DNA from: Citrobacter europaeus
GTDB lineage: Bacteria; Pseudomonadota; Gammaproteobacteria; Enterobacterales; Enterobacteriaceae
Direction: 5' to 3'
DNA: 64,000 bases
NCBI GenBank assembly: GCA_020099315.1
Contig: CP083650.1
Coordinates: 2,418,001 to 2,482,000, forward strand
Shown: one piece after another, positions 54,648-63,557 of the stretch
Position numbering within the stretch: position 1 is the stretch's first letter
Layout: every line of letters begins with the position of its first letter
Program-made: the position numbers and the translations under genes
The notes under the pieces: model-generated
Databases searched by the model: none
What the model saw: the letters and a program-made list of their open reading frames with translations, nothing else
Told to the model about the DNA's origin: nothing

Positions 54648-57013
54648 CAGTCTTTCTCCTGCATCAATTGTTGGTATTCAAGTGCAAAAAGCTGGGCCAG
54701 TGTACGGACTTTGCCCTCGGTGATTACTCCACCAGACAACACACTCTCCGCAGCAACCAGTTGTTGAGTCTTGGCACGACGATGCCATTGTGCTTGTATC
54801 GCCTCGAGTTGCTGTAACCGTCGTTCGATGTCGGCCAGTCTGGTCTGGTAATCAGGCTGATGTTGAGTAAGTTGGGTCAACTTCGAATGTGCTTGCTGTA
54901 AAGCCTGTTTTTTGGCAATCAGATTTGGTAGCTCATCTATCCGGCCTGTCAGCGTGAAATGTTCACAAAAGGCAGCACTCTGGCATTTCAGTCGATAAGG
55001 ACATCCCCAGAGGTTAACTTCCCGCATACAGGAGCCAAATTTCAGCGGATACAGCACGGCATGTCTTGCCACCATGTCAGAGGCTTGCTCTGGTCCTTCT
55101 GCGTCGCGGATTTCTTCAAAGGCGGCAGCAACATCTTCAAAGAGGCCGTTAGCAAATGACGCCTCGACAAACCTGGCTACATCATCCCGATCGTCAAAAG
55201 TATGCAGGTTGGCTTTGATGGTATTGTCCAAAGTCATGTGTTCCGTGACCGCCAGTTGGCCGGTCCGTTTGACGATTTCCAGTGGCGTAGCAATGGAGGA
55301 CGAAGAGGGCGCGGCAGTTAGTGCTGTCGATATTGGCTGCAAGGGCACCAACGAGGCGGCTTTTCGCCGTTCTGCAAGCGCAAGATGTTGATAATGCTGA
55401 TTCTGCGTGATGTCCACTCGACCCATCAACATTGCCTGTAAGTGGTCAGAGATATCCGCAATAGCAAGAAAGGTATTGATGTTGTGCCGGGGAATGTGGG
55501 TACGCATCCGCGTCGAGGTGCCATCCTCCTCCAGTAATTGATATTTGCTGAATACTGATCCATCAGGCTCAACATTGCCTAAGAATTTATTCATAAGTGT
55601 GTTAGTGAAGGGTATCGGTGTAGCAAGCAAAGCCAGAGTGCGCTTTAATGCCAGCGAACCCTTCTCGTGTAGAAATAGCAGGTCCTCGTAGTTAACTTGG
55701 TAGCGTTTGCCATTTTCCATCCAGGCGTGTGTACAGGGTTCGTTGGCATTCGCCAGGCCAAATTCAGTCTTAATGTAATAATTGAGATCAGTCTTGGAAT
55801 AATAGATAGATTTGCTGTTTTTCGGGCCTGGTATTTCTTGAACGGGCAGCACACCTCTTTTGCTAAGGGCTTTGGATGTTTTGTCCCGTTGTCCTGCCCG
55901 GCCCCGAAAACTTGAGGTAGTTTGGGTGATGTACTTCACCACATCATCCAGTTCGACTCGTTCACCGGGCATGTTGCTGATGGCCTGTGGCAGGTAATCA
56001 TCAAAAGATTTTGCCCGTAGATAAGTAAGATGGCTTCGTATTGGTGCGGTCAACATTTTAACGGTACTGAATATATTCTCGACCAGCGGTACTGCCAGTG
56101 GTTCTACCCAATGCGTTCGCTCCCCGGCACCTTTGACACCAACATAACGGATACCAAGAAAATAATCGGGTAATCCCTTGTCCTGAAATCGTTTACAGAT
56201 TGCCGGATCATCAATCTGGCGTTTAAACAGGGCATCCTGTCTGAGATTAAACGCTTCAATGGAGCGAAAGCCGGTAATAACCAATAACAACAGGCAATTC
56301 AACGCGATTTTCTCAGCATCACTTTCCACCCGCTGGATTAATGCAACTATGTTCAGAAATCCGCGAATGGTAATCAACGCATCTTCACCATCGGTAGTGG
56401 TATCAGACAGCTTGGCCTGCTGTTTCAGCGCCATGGTTTCCCGGGCTTTGCGGGTCAAGTTGGTTTTGTTGGTATACTTCACATCAGAGTTGTATTGCAG
56501 TTTAACCAACGTAAATGTGAAGTGATTGACCAATTTTTGAAGGCTAACGCACCGCCCTTTATAGTTAGCTGTATTGGGGTCACCAGGAGATGAAACGCTA
56601 CTGAGAAGATCCATCGCTCGTTGAATGACAACTGTGCTCAGGTAAGATGGATGGGTCTGTCCTGTCTCATAAAGCATCGCATGGTACCATCGTTTCAGAA
56701 TCATTAAAGTTGCCTTTGCCACCGCTGGCGACATACTCCTATTTCCCTGTCGGTAAACCACTACCAGCATAGCTTTCATGAACTGACTATATTCTTTGTC
56801 GATGGGCAGATGTTCTACAATACCTTTGAATCTGTTCATCTCATCAAAACGTAATGTATTTCTGCCGTTCCCTCGCAACCATCCACTTCCCTGGTTACCA
56901 CTTACCCAGATATGATCATTCCATGTTTGGGCAAAATCAGCAGACAGGTGCTGTTCGAACCATTTTTTTTGCTCTTCAATAAAAGCCTGAAAATGCTCAA
57001 AGTGATTTTTCAT
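54647..57013 (-). CDS. Large tyrosine recombinase (IntB/GmtZ-like)
   Basis: The 788-residue protein has an SAM-like N-terminal half, then a catalytic domain: Arg in VITGFRSIEAF (about residue 250), His and Arg in RTHIPRHNINTF (about 509-513), and the nucleophile Tyr in QNQHYQHL (about 545). The second His/Trp position is Arg (LMGRVD). A Cys cluster (SCMREVNLWGCPYRLKC, AFC; about 660-685) may bind zinc. A large insertion separates ArgI from the rest. It is the third gene of the minus-strand module, 6 bases after the 513-residue gene. Confidence 0.82.
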   Translation of the reverse strand: MKNHFEHFQAFIEEQKKWFEQHLSADFAQTWNDHIWVSGNQGSGWLRGNGRNTLRFDEMNRFKGIVEHLPIDKEYSQFMKAMLVVVYRQGNRSMSPAVAKATLMILKRWYHAMLYETGQTHPSYLSTVVIQRAMDLLSSVSSPGDPNTANYKGRCVSLQKLVNHFTFTLVKLQYNSDVKYTNKTNLTRKARETMALKQQAKLSDTTTDGEDALITIRGFLNIVALIQRVESDAEKIALNCLLLLVITGFRSIEAFNLRQDALFKRQIDDPAICKRFQDKGLPDYFLGIRYVGVKGAGERTHWVEPLAVPLVENIFSTVKMLTAPIRSHLTYLRAKSFDDYLPQAISNMPGERVELDDVVKYITQTTSSFRGRAGQRDKTSKALSKRGVLPVQEIPGPKNSKSIYYSKTDLNYYIKTEFGLANANEPCTHAWMENGKRYQVNYEDLLFLHEKGSLALKRTLALLATPIPFTNTLMNKFLGNVEPDGSVFSKYQLLEEDGTSTRMRTHIPRHNINTFLAIADISDHLQAMLMGRVDITQNQHYQHLALAERRKAASLVPLQPISTALTAAPSSSSIATPLEIVKRTGQLAVTEHMTLDNTIKANLHTFDDRDDVARFVEASFANGLFEDVAAAFEEIRDAEGPEQASDMVARHAVLYPLKFGSCMREVNLWGCPYRLKCQSAAFCEHFTLTGRIDELPNLIAKKQALQQAHSKLTQLTQHQPDYQTRLADIERRLQQLEAIQAQWHRRAKTQQLVAAESVLSGGVITEGKVRTLAQLFALEYQQLMQEKD

Positions 57014-57019
57014 TGGACT

Positions 57020-58561
57020 TCACCTGTTCTGATGAAAACGGCAGCGGGCGATAACAGACTCAATTTCAAACTGTGTGGTTTCATGGATTAAAATGAGCGG
57101 ATTTCGAGAATTACCTACACCGTCTGAAATAGCGATTAGTTCATCGACTTCTTTTTTGACGCATTCAAGTAGAGCCTGATGTTCACCATCCGTAAAAGGG
57201 CGATAATACAGACAGCCGTAACAAGAACGCACTTCGCTGAAAGGGCATGTACTACTGTTCCTGGAACAACCACCAATTTTATCATGCAACTCGTCACCAA
57301 CGAGTCCCACCACTGGATGGCCTTTCCAATGTGCTGAGTCGACCAGTTCCCCAGTGAGCATCATAGCCACCATATTTTGCCAAACGGGATTCGACCCAAG
57401 CGCTTTAGCACGGATCAAGGCCAAGGCGGGAGTTGCCATAATGTAGTATTTAGCTACGGCAAGAGAGGTGTGCCCCAGTACATGTGCTATCTCTTCAGCG
57501 CTAGCACCTTGCATCGCCAAAGAGTGCCCAACATTGTGGCGTAAATCAGTGGGTATAATTGTGGGCAATGCAGCTTCGCCACATGCTACGGCGGCTTGAT
57601 ATTCAGGAGGACAGAAATTTAGGATTGCCTGATTAATTGCCTGAGACACATAATGCGGAGCTGAAACGCTGAAATCGAATAGTTTATCTTCGGGGTTTTT
57701 CTTGTATCTCACGGTATAGTTCATAATTAACTCCCCAATTTCTGGGGGGATCGCCAGAAATAACCGCTCTGTCGTCACTCGTCTTTGTTTAGCATATGGT
57801 AAAAAAACACTGTATCGAATCAGACCAGATTCCTGATTTCGTGTATCGATACGAACATCTTTGACCGCCAGCCTAGCGAGTTGTGCTGGGCGTGCACCCG
57901 TTACATAAGCCAACCCAAGGATAGCTGCATTTCGCACTTCGCTGTGACTGAAACTTTTGCCATCGCGTAACAACGAAGCCATTTCAAACAGTCCATTGCA
58001 AATCATGTTTTTTTCAAGAGGGTCAAGAATATTATCGATTTCTTGGTAAACCCCCCAATGTTCGAGATACGGTCGAGGGACGAACTCAAGATCATCGTAA
58101 TCTTCAAGATTGAAACCTGGGAATGTTTCAGCACAAAGTATTTTTAATCCGAATAACACGGAATAAAAAGTAGCATTATCAATATCCTCTTTTTCGATAA
58201 ATAATCGGAGCGTACTAAGCGAAAACCCACCATGTTCTCGACAATATGAAATGATATTCCTCCAATCAAGGTGCAACGCTGGAAGTTTGGTTGGAAATCT
58301 AGTCGATGCATATTTGAAACAGATATACTTATTTAATTTATTTGAGATATGATCTTGATTGAAAACAAGATATCGCCGACTGCCTGAATAATCGAAAGCC
58401 CATTTATCTCCTTTGTTAACAATATATTTATCATCAAACTCCATTGCCGTTTTTAGATAAATTCGATCAGGAATATCGAGTTCAAAGATAGCCTGGGCTA
58501 AATCAGGAGGGTAACCTGAGTTCCCTTCGTCAGATTTTAATGCATTATCAAATGATGTCAT
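57020..58561 (-). CDS. Tyrosine recombinase-fold protein (Tfp-like), Box II His replaced
   Basis: The 513-residue protein has Arg in VTGARPAQLARL (about residue 224) and Arg plus His in IPTDLRHNVGHS (about 343). Its HxxR His is replaced by Thr. HVLGHTSLAVAKYYI carries the later His and candidate nucleophile Tyr (about 372). A Cys cluster follows (GGCSRNSSTC, SCYGCLYYRPF; about 445-470). The order and the altered catalytic site fit the Tfp protein of strand-biased circularizing elements and, in part, Tn554 TnpB. Its start overlaps the upstream recombinase gene by 14 bases. Confidence 0.8.
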   Translation of the reverse strand: MTSFDNALKSDEGNSGYPPDLAQAIFELDIPDRIYLKTAMEFDDKYIVNKGDKWAFDYSGSRRYLVFNQDHISNKLNKYICFKYASTRFPTKLPALHLDWRNIISYCREHGGFSLSTLRLFIEKEDIDNATFYSVLFGLKILCAETFPGFNLEDYDDLEFVPRPYLEHWGVYQEIDNILDPLEKNMICNGLFEMASLLRDGKSFSHSEVRNAAILGLAYVTGARPAQLARLAVKDVRIDTRNQESGLIRYSVFLPYAKQRRVTTERLFLAIPPEIGELIMNYTVRYKKNPEDKLFDFSVSAPHYVSQAINQAILNFCPPEYQAAVACGEAALPTIIPTDLRHNVGHSLAMQGASAEEIAHVLGHTSLAVAKYYIMATPALALIRAKALGSNPVWQNMVAMMLTGELVDSAHWKGHPVVGLVGDELHDKIGGCSRNSSTCPFSEVRSCYGCLYYRPFTDGEHQALLECVKKEVDELIAISDGVGNSRNPLILIHETTQFEIESVIARCRFHQNR

Positions 58562-59942
58562 CGTTATATCTATCCATTATAGTATCTAACGTATTATGTA
58601 GCGCTGCATTGTCTTGAATAATTCGTTGGACATTGGCAGCATTAGCCTGCTCAGACAGGAAACGTTTTGCGTATAGATCAGGCATTTGACTTGTCGGACT
58701 CCATCCACCCATCAGTCGTAGTTCATCTTTGGCTTCTTCCATTATCCCTGAGAGGGAAGGGACTCCAGCAATAAAGTGTGTTTTATTTTGCTGGCGTTTC
58801 AAATATTTTGAATGCCATATTTTTTGCAATGTCAAAAAGGCCCAAGTATGTCGGGTTGTATGCGGAGTCAATCGTTGCAACGAGTCAGAGTACAATGGTG
58901 ATTTGTACTCTGGATATTGGTTAGTGAAGACCTTATCGACTTTCGAAAAAATAGAATGAACTGATGTGTAGGACAAAGGCTTCGCTGACTGTTGACTCGA
59001 TGTAAAGATGAAATCGTGTTTATCAGTTTTTGGTCGAAGCTTTGCTATATAAATGCTTAAAAAAATATAATCCTGCTTATCGAGCTCCAACACACGATTA
59101 GCCCATGCATTTTTGAGAGATGGCGCATTCTTTCTTGGTTCGTATGCCTCGTCGACAGTTGTCACAATCAAACTAAACTTATCACCTTTTAAATTAGGTT
59201 TAATTGAGCTGCACTCTAACAACAATAGCTCACCTGTTCGTAAACCATAATTTAACAACAGACGAATAATCAAAAAATTGCGGAACTGAAGATGCCCGGA
59301 AGGGAAAGGATTTAGCGGGTTATGCTTTTGGGCAGAAGAGGGGGTTATTATTCCATACAGGCTGAGCACCATTGCCCCAGACAAACTCTGAAATCCTTGG
59401 CTGCTGTGACTATGTAGCGAAAATTTGTTTGATGTAAGCGTTCGATAATTCTCCCGGCAAAGCTGTAAACGGGTGTGTAAACGCGAAGCCAAAAGTGATA
59501 ATGCTTTGGGAGAGTCATCCCGGTATGCAGGTGATATGTAGGTGTTAACCAAAAAAGAAATGAAATGGATCACAGCACGAACTCTGACTGTATGAGTTAA
59601 GCTATTGGCTTTTGTGACTCTCGTTAAAGACAACACATTTGACTGGACGTTATGGCCATTTTCTAGATACATCCAAAATGCGGGCATTTCACCGACAGCA
59701 ATGTCTGGATTGTGGTCAGATGAATAGAAGCTGTAGCAAAACGAGACACCATACTTTTGCCTCCAGAATTCGTAAAAAAACTTCACAGATTGAAGTGAAG
59801 CTGACTGTGTGGACAATGAGCGGAAAGCCAAATGGTCAATATGGTACCTAAGGGGATACAGCAACGGCAGAGAGGTTTCCAAGTCCATCAGGATCCATCG
59901 TCTTTTACGGTCTGAGATAACCAACTGCTTTAGTGAATACAC
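58548..59942 (-). CDS. Tyrosine recombinase/integrase (IntA/GmtY-like)
   Basis: The 464-residue recombinase starts with GTG after a GAGG site. It has a complete catalytic set: Arg in YGLRTGELLLLE (about residue 233), His and Arg in TPHTTRHTWAF (about 359-362), Trp in MGGWSPTSQ (about 413) and Tyr in DLYAKRF (about 421). It is the first gene of a four-gene overlapping module. The att-like site 59969-60004 lies 27 bases upstream, as expected for a terminal integrase gene. Confidence 0.85.
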   Translation of the reverse strand: MYSLKQLVISDRKRRWILMDLETSLPLLYPLRYHIDHLAFRSLSTQSASLQSVKFFYEFWRQKYGVSFCYSFYSSDHNPDIAVGEMPAFWMYLENGHNVQSNVLSLTRVTKANSLTHTVRVRAVIHFISFLVNTYISPAYRDDSPKALSLLASRLHTRLQLCRENYRTLTSNKFSLHSHSSQGFQSLSGAMVLSLYGIITPSSAQKHNPLNPFPSGHLQFRNFLIIRLLLNYGLRTGELLLLECSSIKPNLKGDKFSLIVTTVDEAYEPRKNAPSLKNAWANRVLELDKQDYIFLSIYIAKLRPKTDKHDFIFTSSQQSAKPLSYTSVHSIFSKVDKVFTNQYPEYKSPLYSDSLQRLTPHTTRHTWAFLTLQKIWHSKYLKRQQNKTHFIAGVPSLSGIMEEAKDELRLMGGWSPTSQMPDLYAKRFLSEQANAANVQRIIQDNAALHNTLDTIMDRYNDDII

Positions 59943-59968
59943 AATATTTACCTCAAAATTAACATGGA

Positions 59969-60004
59969 TATGAAGAGAATGTACTCTGTACCTAATGCAA
60001 GAAA
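59969..60004. repeat. Att-like site beside the integrase gene
   Basis: The 36-bp site shares TATGAA, AATGTAC and ACCTAATGCAAGAAA with 30682-30717 at identical spacing; the central 5 bases differ (TCTGT here). It lies just upstream of the intA-like gene, the usual place of an element end. Confidence 0.5.
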
Positions 60005-60382
60005 CGAGAGGGAGATCAGAAATCCTAACGTATTGATTTATCGATTAGTGGGAGTGTCTTATGAACTTATTTACCACAGTAGGTGATTTAACATAATATA
60101 CATTATGCGCACCAAGATGGGATGAGGAAGAATCTAAGGGTTTTATGGTAGTCCTTGTGCTGCTCAATAATGATGTCGAACCGTTGTTTAAAGCGCCGCG
60201 ACCTAACTGATATCTATCTCCCTTATTTATTCTGTGCGTCCCGGCATTGAAATGTTTCATTTAAAAACGGAAAGCAGCATGTCGGCGATTCTAAAGCAGA
60301 TGCATGTAATCGTTATATACTGCTCCATGAGGCATCGCTCACTTTCAGAAAAACGGTAATAAAATTGACCACTATCCAGACA
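60005..60382. other. Non-coding junction between the element and chromosomal genes
   Basis: No gene is supported. The chromosomal side resumes somewhere before the lipoprotein gene; the exact junction cannot be fixed without a relative lacking the insert. Confidence 0.45.
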
Positions 60383-60760
60383 ATGCGTAATAAAAATGCT
60401 CAACCCATCCAACGCCTGGCACTCTTACTGCTCTTTGCCTGTACGCTAACGGGATGCGTATTGACCCGCGTTTCCGACAGCGCACATGCCAAAGAAGTCG
60501 ACAGCCTGAATGTTGTTGGTCTGAGTCTGGATGCCGCGAGACAAAGAGCGACTGAAAAAGGTTTTGTATGCAGCGAATATAGCAATCTCAATACGGTTGT
60601 CACCGATTATGGTCAACATCGATGGCTGCAAACTGAATGCAGCAAGAAAAGTGCTGAGCAATTTTGTCCGCAAACGCGTTTTGTGGTTCTCAATGTCGAT
60701 CCTGAAACGAACAACGTCGTAGATGTGGGTAAATACATCGATCAAAACACCTGTTTTTGA
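60383..60760 (+). CDS. Small predicted lipoprotein, unknown function
   Basis: The 125-residue protein starts at the ATG of MRNKNAQPIQ; a TTG start 18 bases upstream is possible. The lipoprotein signal ends in lipobox LTGC. The mature part has LNVVGLSLDAARQRATEKGF, a PASTA-like pattern, and four Cys. The family is not recognised. It is followed by an EamA gene on the same strand. Confidence 0.65.
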   Translation: MRNKNAQPIQRLALLLLFACTLTGCVLTRVSDSAHAKEVDSLNVVGLSLDAARQRATEKGFVCSEYSNLNTVVTDYGQHRWLQTECSKKSAEQFCPQTRFVVLNVDPETNNVVDVGKYIDQNTCF

Positions 60761-60813
60761 AACCTGAACACCGGCACCGGCACTGACTGTTGTATTAGAT
60801 TGAGGACGCTAAC

Positions 60814-61650
60814 TTGCTTATCAAAATCGTTATCGCAATGAGCGCATTTGCAGGAAATTCAGTGCTTTGCCGAATCGCGCTAAAGGGTATGCACGCCGAT
60901 GCCATTTCTTTTAGCAGTCTCAGGTTAATCAGTGGTGCGATTGCCCTTTATTTATTCATCACGATAGCATCTGAGAGTAAAAAAATAGAGTTTAGATGGT
61001 TAAACGCCCTGCTACTTTGCATTTATGTTTTCTCATTCTCCGTTGCCTATGTTTCGCTCAATACCGGCACCGGCGCCCTGCTGCTCTTTGGTACCGTTCA
61101 GCTCGTCATGACGGTATGGGGATTAGCTCAGAAAGAAAAACTCGTAATATTAAAAATAACAGGGATTCTGGGAGCATTGGTTGGAATAGCGATATTGCTA
61201 CTTCCTGGTGCTGAGCGGCCTTCCTTGTATGCCTCAGTCATGATGATTATTTCCGGTGTTGCCTGGGCTATGTACAGTATCGCAGGGAAAAAAATCACGC
61301 ATGCCGTAGCCTCAACGAGTGGTAATTTCATCCTGACGGTCCCGGTTGCACTGATTATTCCCCTCATCTTTCATACCCATCTTCACATTGATATAAACGG
61401 AATCATGCTGGGAGTATTATCAGGCGCACTAACATCGGGAGGCGCTTACCTGCTCTGGTACTCGCTTCTTCCGTTGCTCAAAGCCACGACGGCCAGTACC
61501 ATCCAGCTCAGCGTTCCTTGTCTCGCCACGCTCGGCGGGATCGTGTTTTTGGGTGAAACGCTCACCGCCAGGATCCTTCTTGCAAGCATTATTATTTTAG
61601 CTGGAATAGGCTTAGTTATTTTTTCTGATATGAGAAAGGGTTCAAAATAG
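60814..61650 (+). CDS. EamA/DMT-family transporter
   Basis: The 278-residue protein starts with TTG (GAGG site 8 bases upstream) and has ten membrane helices in two EamA repeats (SAFAGNSVLCRIALKGMHAD, LSGALTSGGAYLLWYSLLPL). Substrates of this group are metabolites or amino acids. No direct partner is adjacent. Confidence 0.85.
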   Translation: MLIKIVIAMSAFAGNSVLCRIALKGMHADAISFSSLRLISGAIALYLFITIASESKKIEFRWLNALLLCIYVFSFSVAYVSLNTGTGALLLFGTVQLVMTVWGLAQKEKLVILKITGILGALVGIAILLLPGAERPSLYASVMMIISGVAWAMYSIAGKKITHAVASTSGNFILTVPVALIIPLIFHTHLHIDINGIMLGVLSGALTSGGAYLLWYSLLPLLKATTASTIQLSVPCLATLGGIVFLGETLTARILLASIIILAGIGLVIFSDMRKGSK

Positions 61651-61659
61651 TCTGACTAA

Positions 61660-62181
61660 TTATCGGCAAAGACGATACAGGACGTGTTGTGCTAGCCGAT
61701 GATCAGACGGCAACGCGGGATGCAGGAACTCTTCAGTCTTATTCATGCCCAACCGTATCATCAGGCGCTCTGACGGTTTATTCAGTACGGAAGTAAATGA
61801 AACCACCTCACTTAACCCCAGCTCCTCGAAAGCAAACGTCAGGCATGCCTCGGCGGCTTCCAATGCCAGCCCCTGGTGCCAGTAGTCTTTAGCCAGACGC
61901 CAGCCTATTTCGGTACAGGGTGAAAAGTGAAATTTATCAGGCTGTGGATGTAAACCTACACACCCCACAAACTGGTGTGTTTCTTTAAGTTCAACGACCC
62001 AGAATCCCCAACCGCGCTCTGTAATGCCTTCCTCGAACCTTGCAGCCAGGTTGTCGCTTTCCGTTCGTTGCAGCGGAGTCGGAAAGAAACGCATCACGTC
62101 CGGATCGGCATTTAGCGCAGCAAACGGGGCTCTGTCTTTGGCTTCCCACTGGCGTAAAACCAGTCTCGATGTTTCCAGCAT
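61660..62181 (-). CDS. GNAT-family N-acetyltransferase, RimJ/RimL type
   Basis: The 173-residue protein starts at MLETSRLVLRQW after AAGGGC; a start 27 bases upstream is less likely. GNAT motifs are visible: TEIGWRLAKDYWHQGLALEA (acetyl-CoA loop) and SFTSVLNKPSERLMIRLGM. It acetylates an amine with acetyl-CoA; target unknown. Confidence 0.88.
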   Translation of the reverse strand: MLETSRLVLRQWEAKDRAPFAALNADPDVMRFFPTPLQRTESDNLAARFEEGITERGWGFWVVELKETHQFVGCVGLHPQPDKFHFSPCTEIGWRLAKDYWHQGLALEAAEACLTFAFEELGLSEVVSFTSVLNKPSERLMIRLGMNKTEEFLHPALPSDHRLAQHVLYRLCR

Positions 62182-62289
62182 ATTTCTGCCCTTATCTTTC
62201 ATTTTCATATAATCTTCTAAAAGAAATGGCTCATCGGCAAGGATTTATGCACCCTTTCCGCCTTTTTCTCTCATACTGGAGATTCATTC

Positions 62290-63048
62290 ATGGCCGACTG
62301 GAACCCTTCGCTTTATCTGCAATATGAAACTGAACGTTCAAGACCCGCTGCGGAATTACTCAGCAGAGTGGCGTTAGAGAGTGTCCGTTCAGTCGTCGAT
62401 CTTGGCTGTGGTCCGGGAAACAGTACGGCATTGCTATATCAGCGCTGGCCCTCGGCTGTAATAACCGGAGTTGATTCCTCACCCGCCATGCTTAATGAGG
62501 CGCGAAACGTATTACCGACATGCCGTTTTATTGAAGCGGATATCAGTAAGTTCCAGGTAGAGCATCCCGTAGATCTGCTTTATGCCAATGCGTCATTACA
62601 GTGGGTACCCAATCACTATGAACTGTTGCCAAATCTGGTATCGCTTCTTGGTCGCAACGGCGTTTTGGCCGTGCAAATGCCGGATAACTGGCTGGAACCC
62701 ACGCATGTTCTGATGCGCGAAGTAGCTTATGAACAGGGTTATCCCGACCGGGGCCGGACGCCACTTCCAGGCGTACACGCCTACTATGATATCTTGAGCG
62801 AGGCAGGTTGTGAGGTAGATATCTGGCGCACAACGTATTATCACATTATGGATTCTCATCAGGCGATTATCGACTGGGTAAGTTCTACAGGCCTGCGCCC
62901 CTGGTTGCAGGATTTGAGCGAAAGAGAGCAACGCCAGTACCTGGCGCGCTACCACGAACTCCTGCAGGAGCAATATCCATTACAGGAGAATGGCAAAATT
63001 TTACTGGCGTTTCCGCGAATGTTTATGGTTGCCAGACGCAATAGTTAA
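62290..63048 (+). CDS. tam: Trans-aconitate 2-methyltransferase
   Basis: This 252-residue protein matches E. coli Tam along its length (DWNPSLYLQYETERSRPA, VVDLGCGPGNSTALL, AVQMPDNWLEPTHVLMREVA). It transfers a methyl group from S-adenosylmethionine to trans-aconitate in the cytoplasm. The SAM site is DLGCGPGNS (about residues 36-44). The gene order with yneE is as in E. coli. Confidence 0.95.
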   Translation: MADWNPSLYLQYETERSRPAAELLSRVALESVRSVVDLGCGPGNSTALLYQRWPSAVITGVDSSPAMLNEARNVLPTCRFIEADISKFQVEHPVDLLYANASLQWVPNHYELLPNLVSLLGRNGVLAVQMPDNWLEPTHVLMREVAYEQGYPDRGRTPLPGVHAYYDILSEAGCEVDIWRTTYYHIMDSHQAIIDWVSSTGLRPWLQDLSEREQRQYLARYHELLQEQYPLQENGKILLAFPRMFMVARRNS

Positions 63049-63179
63049 GCGTTAATCATCAGACAGATCACAGGAATGAACTATCGTCTATGCGCGCCCT
63101 CGCCTTTTTATTATAAGGTTCTAGTGGCAATGGCATGCATCTGCTAGTGTCTTGCCACGTATTTCTGACGGGAGTTGTT

Positions 63180-63557
63180 ATGTCTAAAGTCTACATTGGT
63201 GGGTGTCTGTGTGGCTCGATCCGCTTCACTGCCAGCAGTCCTAATAATTCCCATACCTGTTCCTGCGATATATGCCGGAAACATACTGGCGTGCCGACCG
63301 TCGTCTGGATTGAGTTTGCTGCAGAAAATGTAGAATGGACGGGAAAAGCCGGAAAACCGACAACCTGGCGCTCATCTGAAACGACCAGTCGGGCCTTTTG
63401 CCCTCAGTGCGGGAGTTCCGTGGGCGCCATTGATGACGCCCCGGTAATTGCACTTTTAGCCGGAGCTTTTGACGATCCTAACGATGAAGATCTGGCCCCA
63501 GAGTTTCATTCGTTTTCCGATATGCAACCCGCCTGGTGGCAAAACGAACGTCGCTAA
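63180..63557 (+). CDS. GFA (glutathione-dependent formaldehyde-activating enzyme) family protein
   Basis: The 125-residue CENP-V/GFA-fold protein starts at MSKVYIGGCLCGSIR after GGGAG. Zinc ligands are in GCLCGS, CSCDICRKH and CPQCGS. Members bind zinc and act on glutathione adducts in some cases. It is inserted between tam and yneE, where E. coli has no gene. Confidence 0.88.
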   Translation: MSKVYIGGCLCGSIRFTASSPNNSHTCSCDICRKHTGVPTVVWIEFAAENVEWTGKAGKPTTWRSSETTSRAFCPQCGSSVGAIDDAPVIALLAGAFDDPNDEDLAPEFHSFSDMQPAWWQNERR

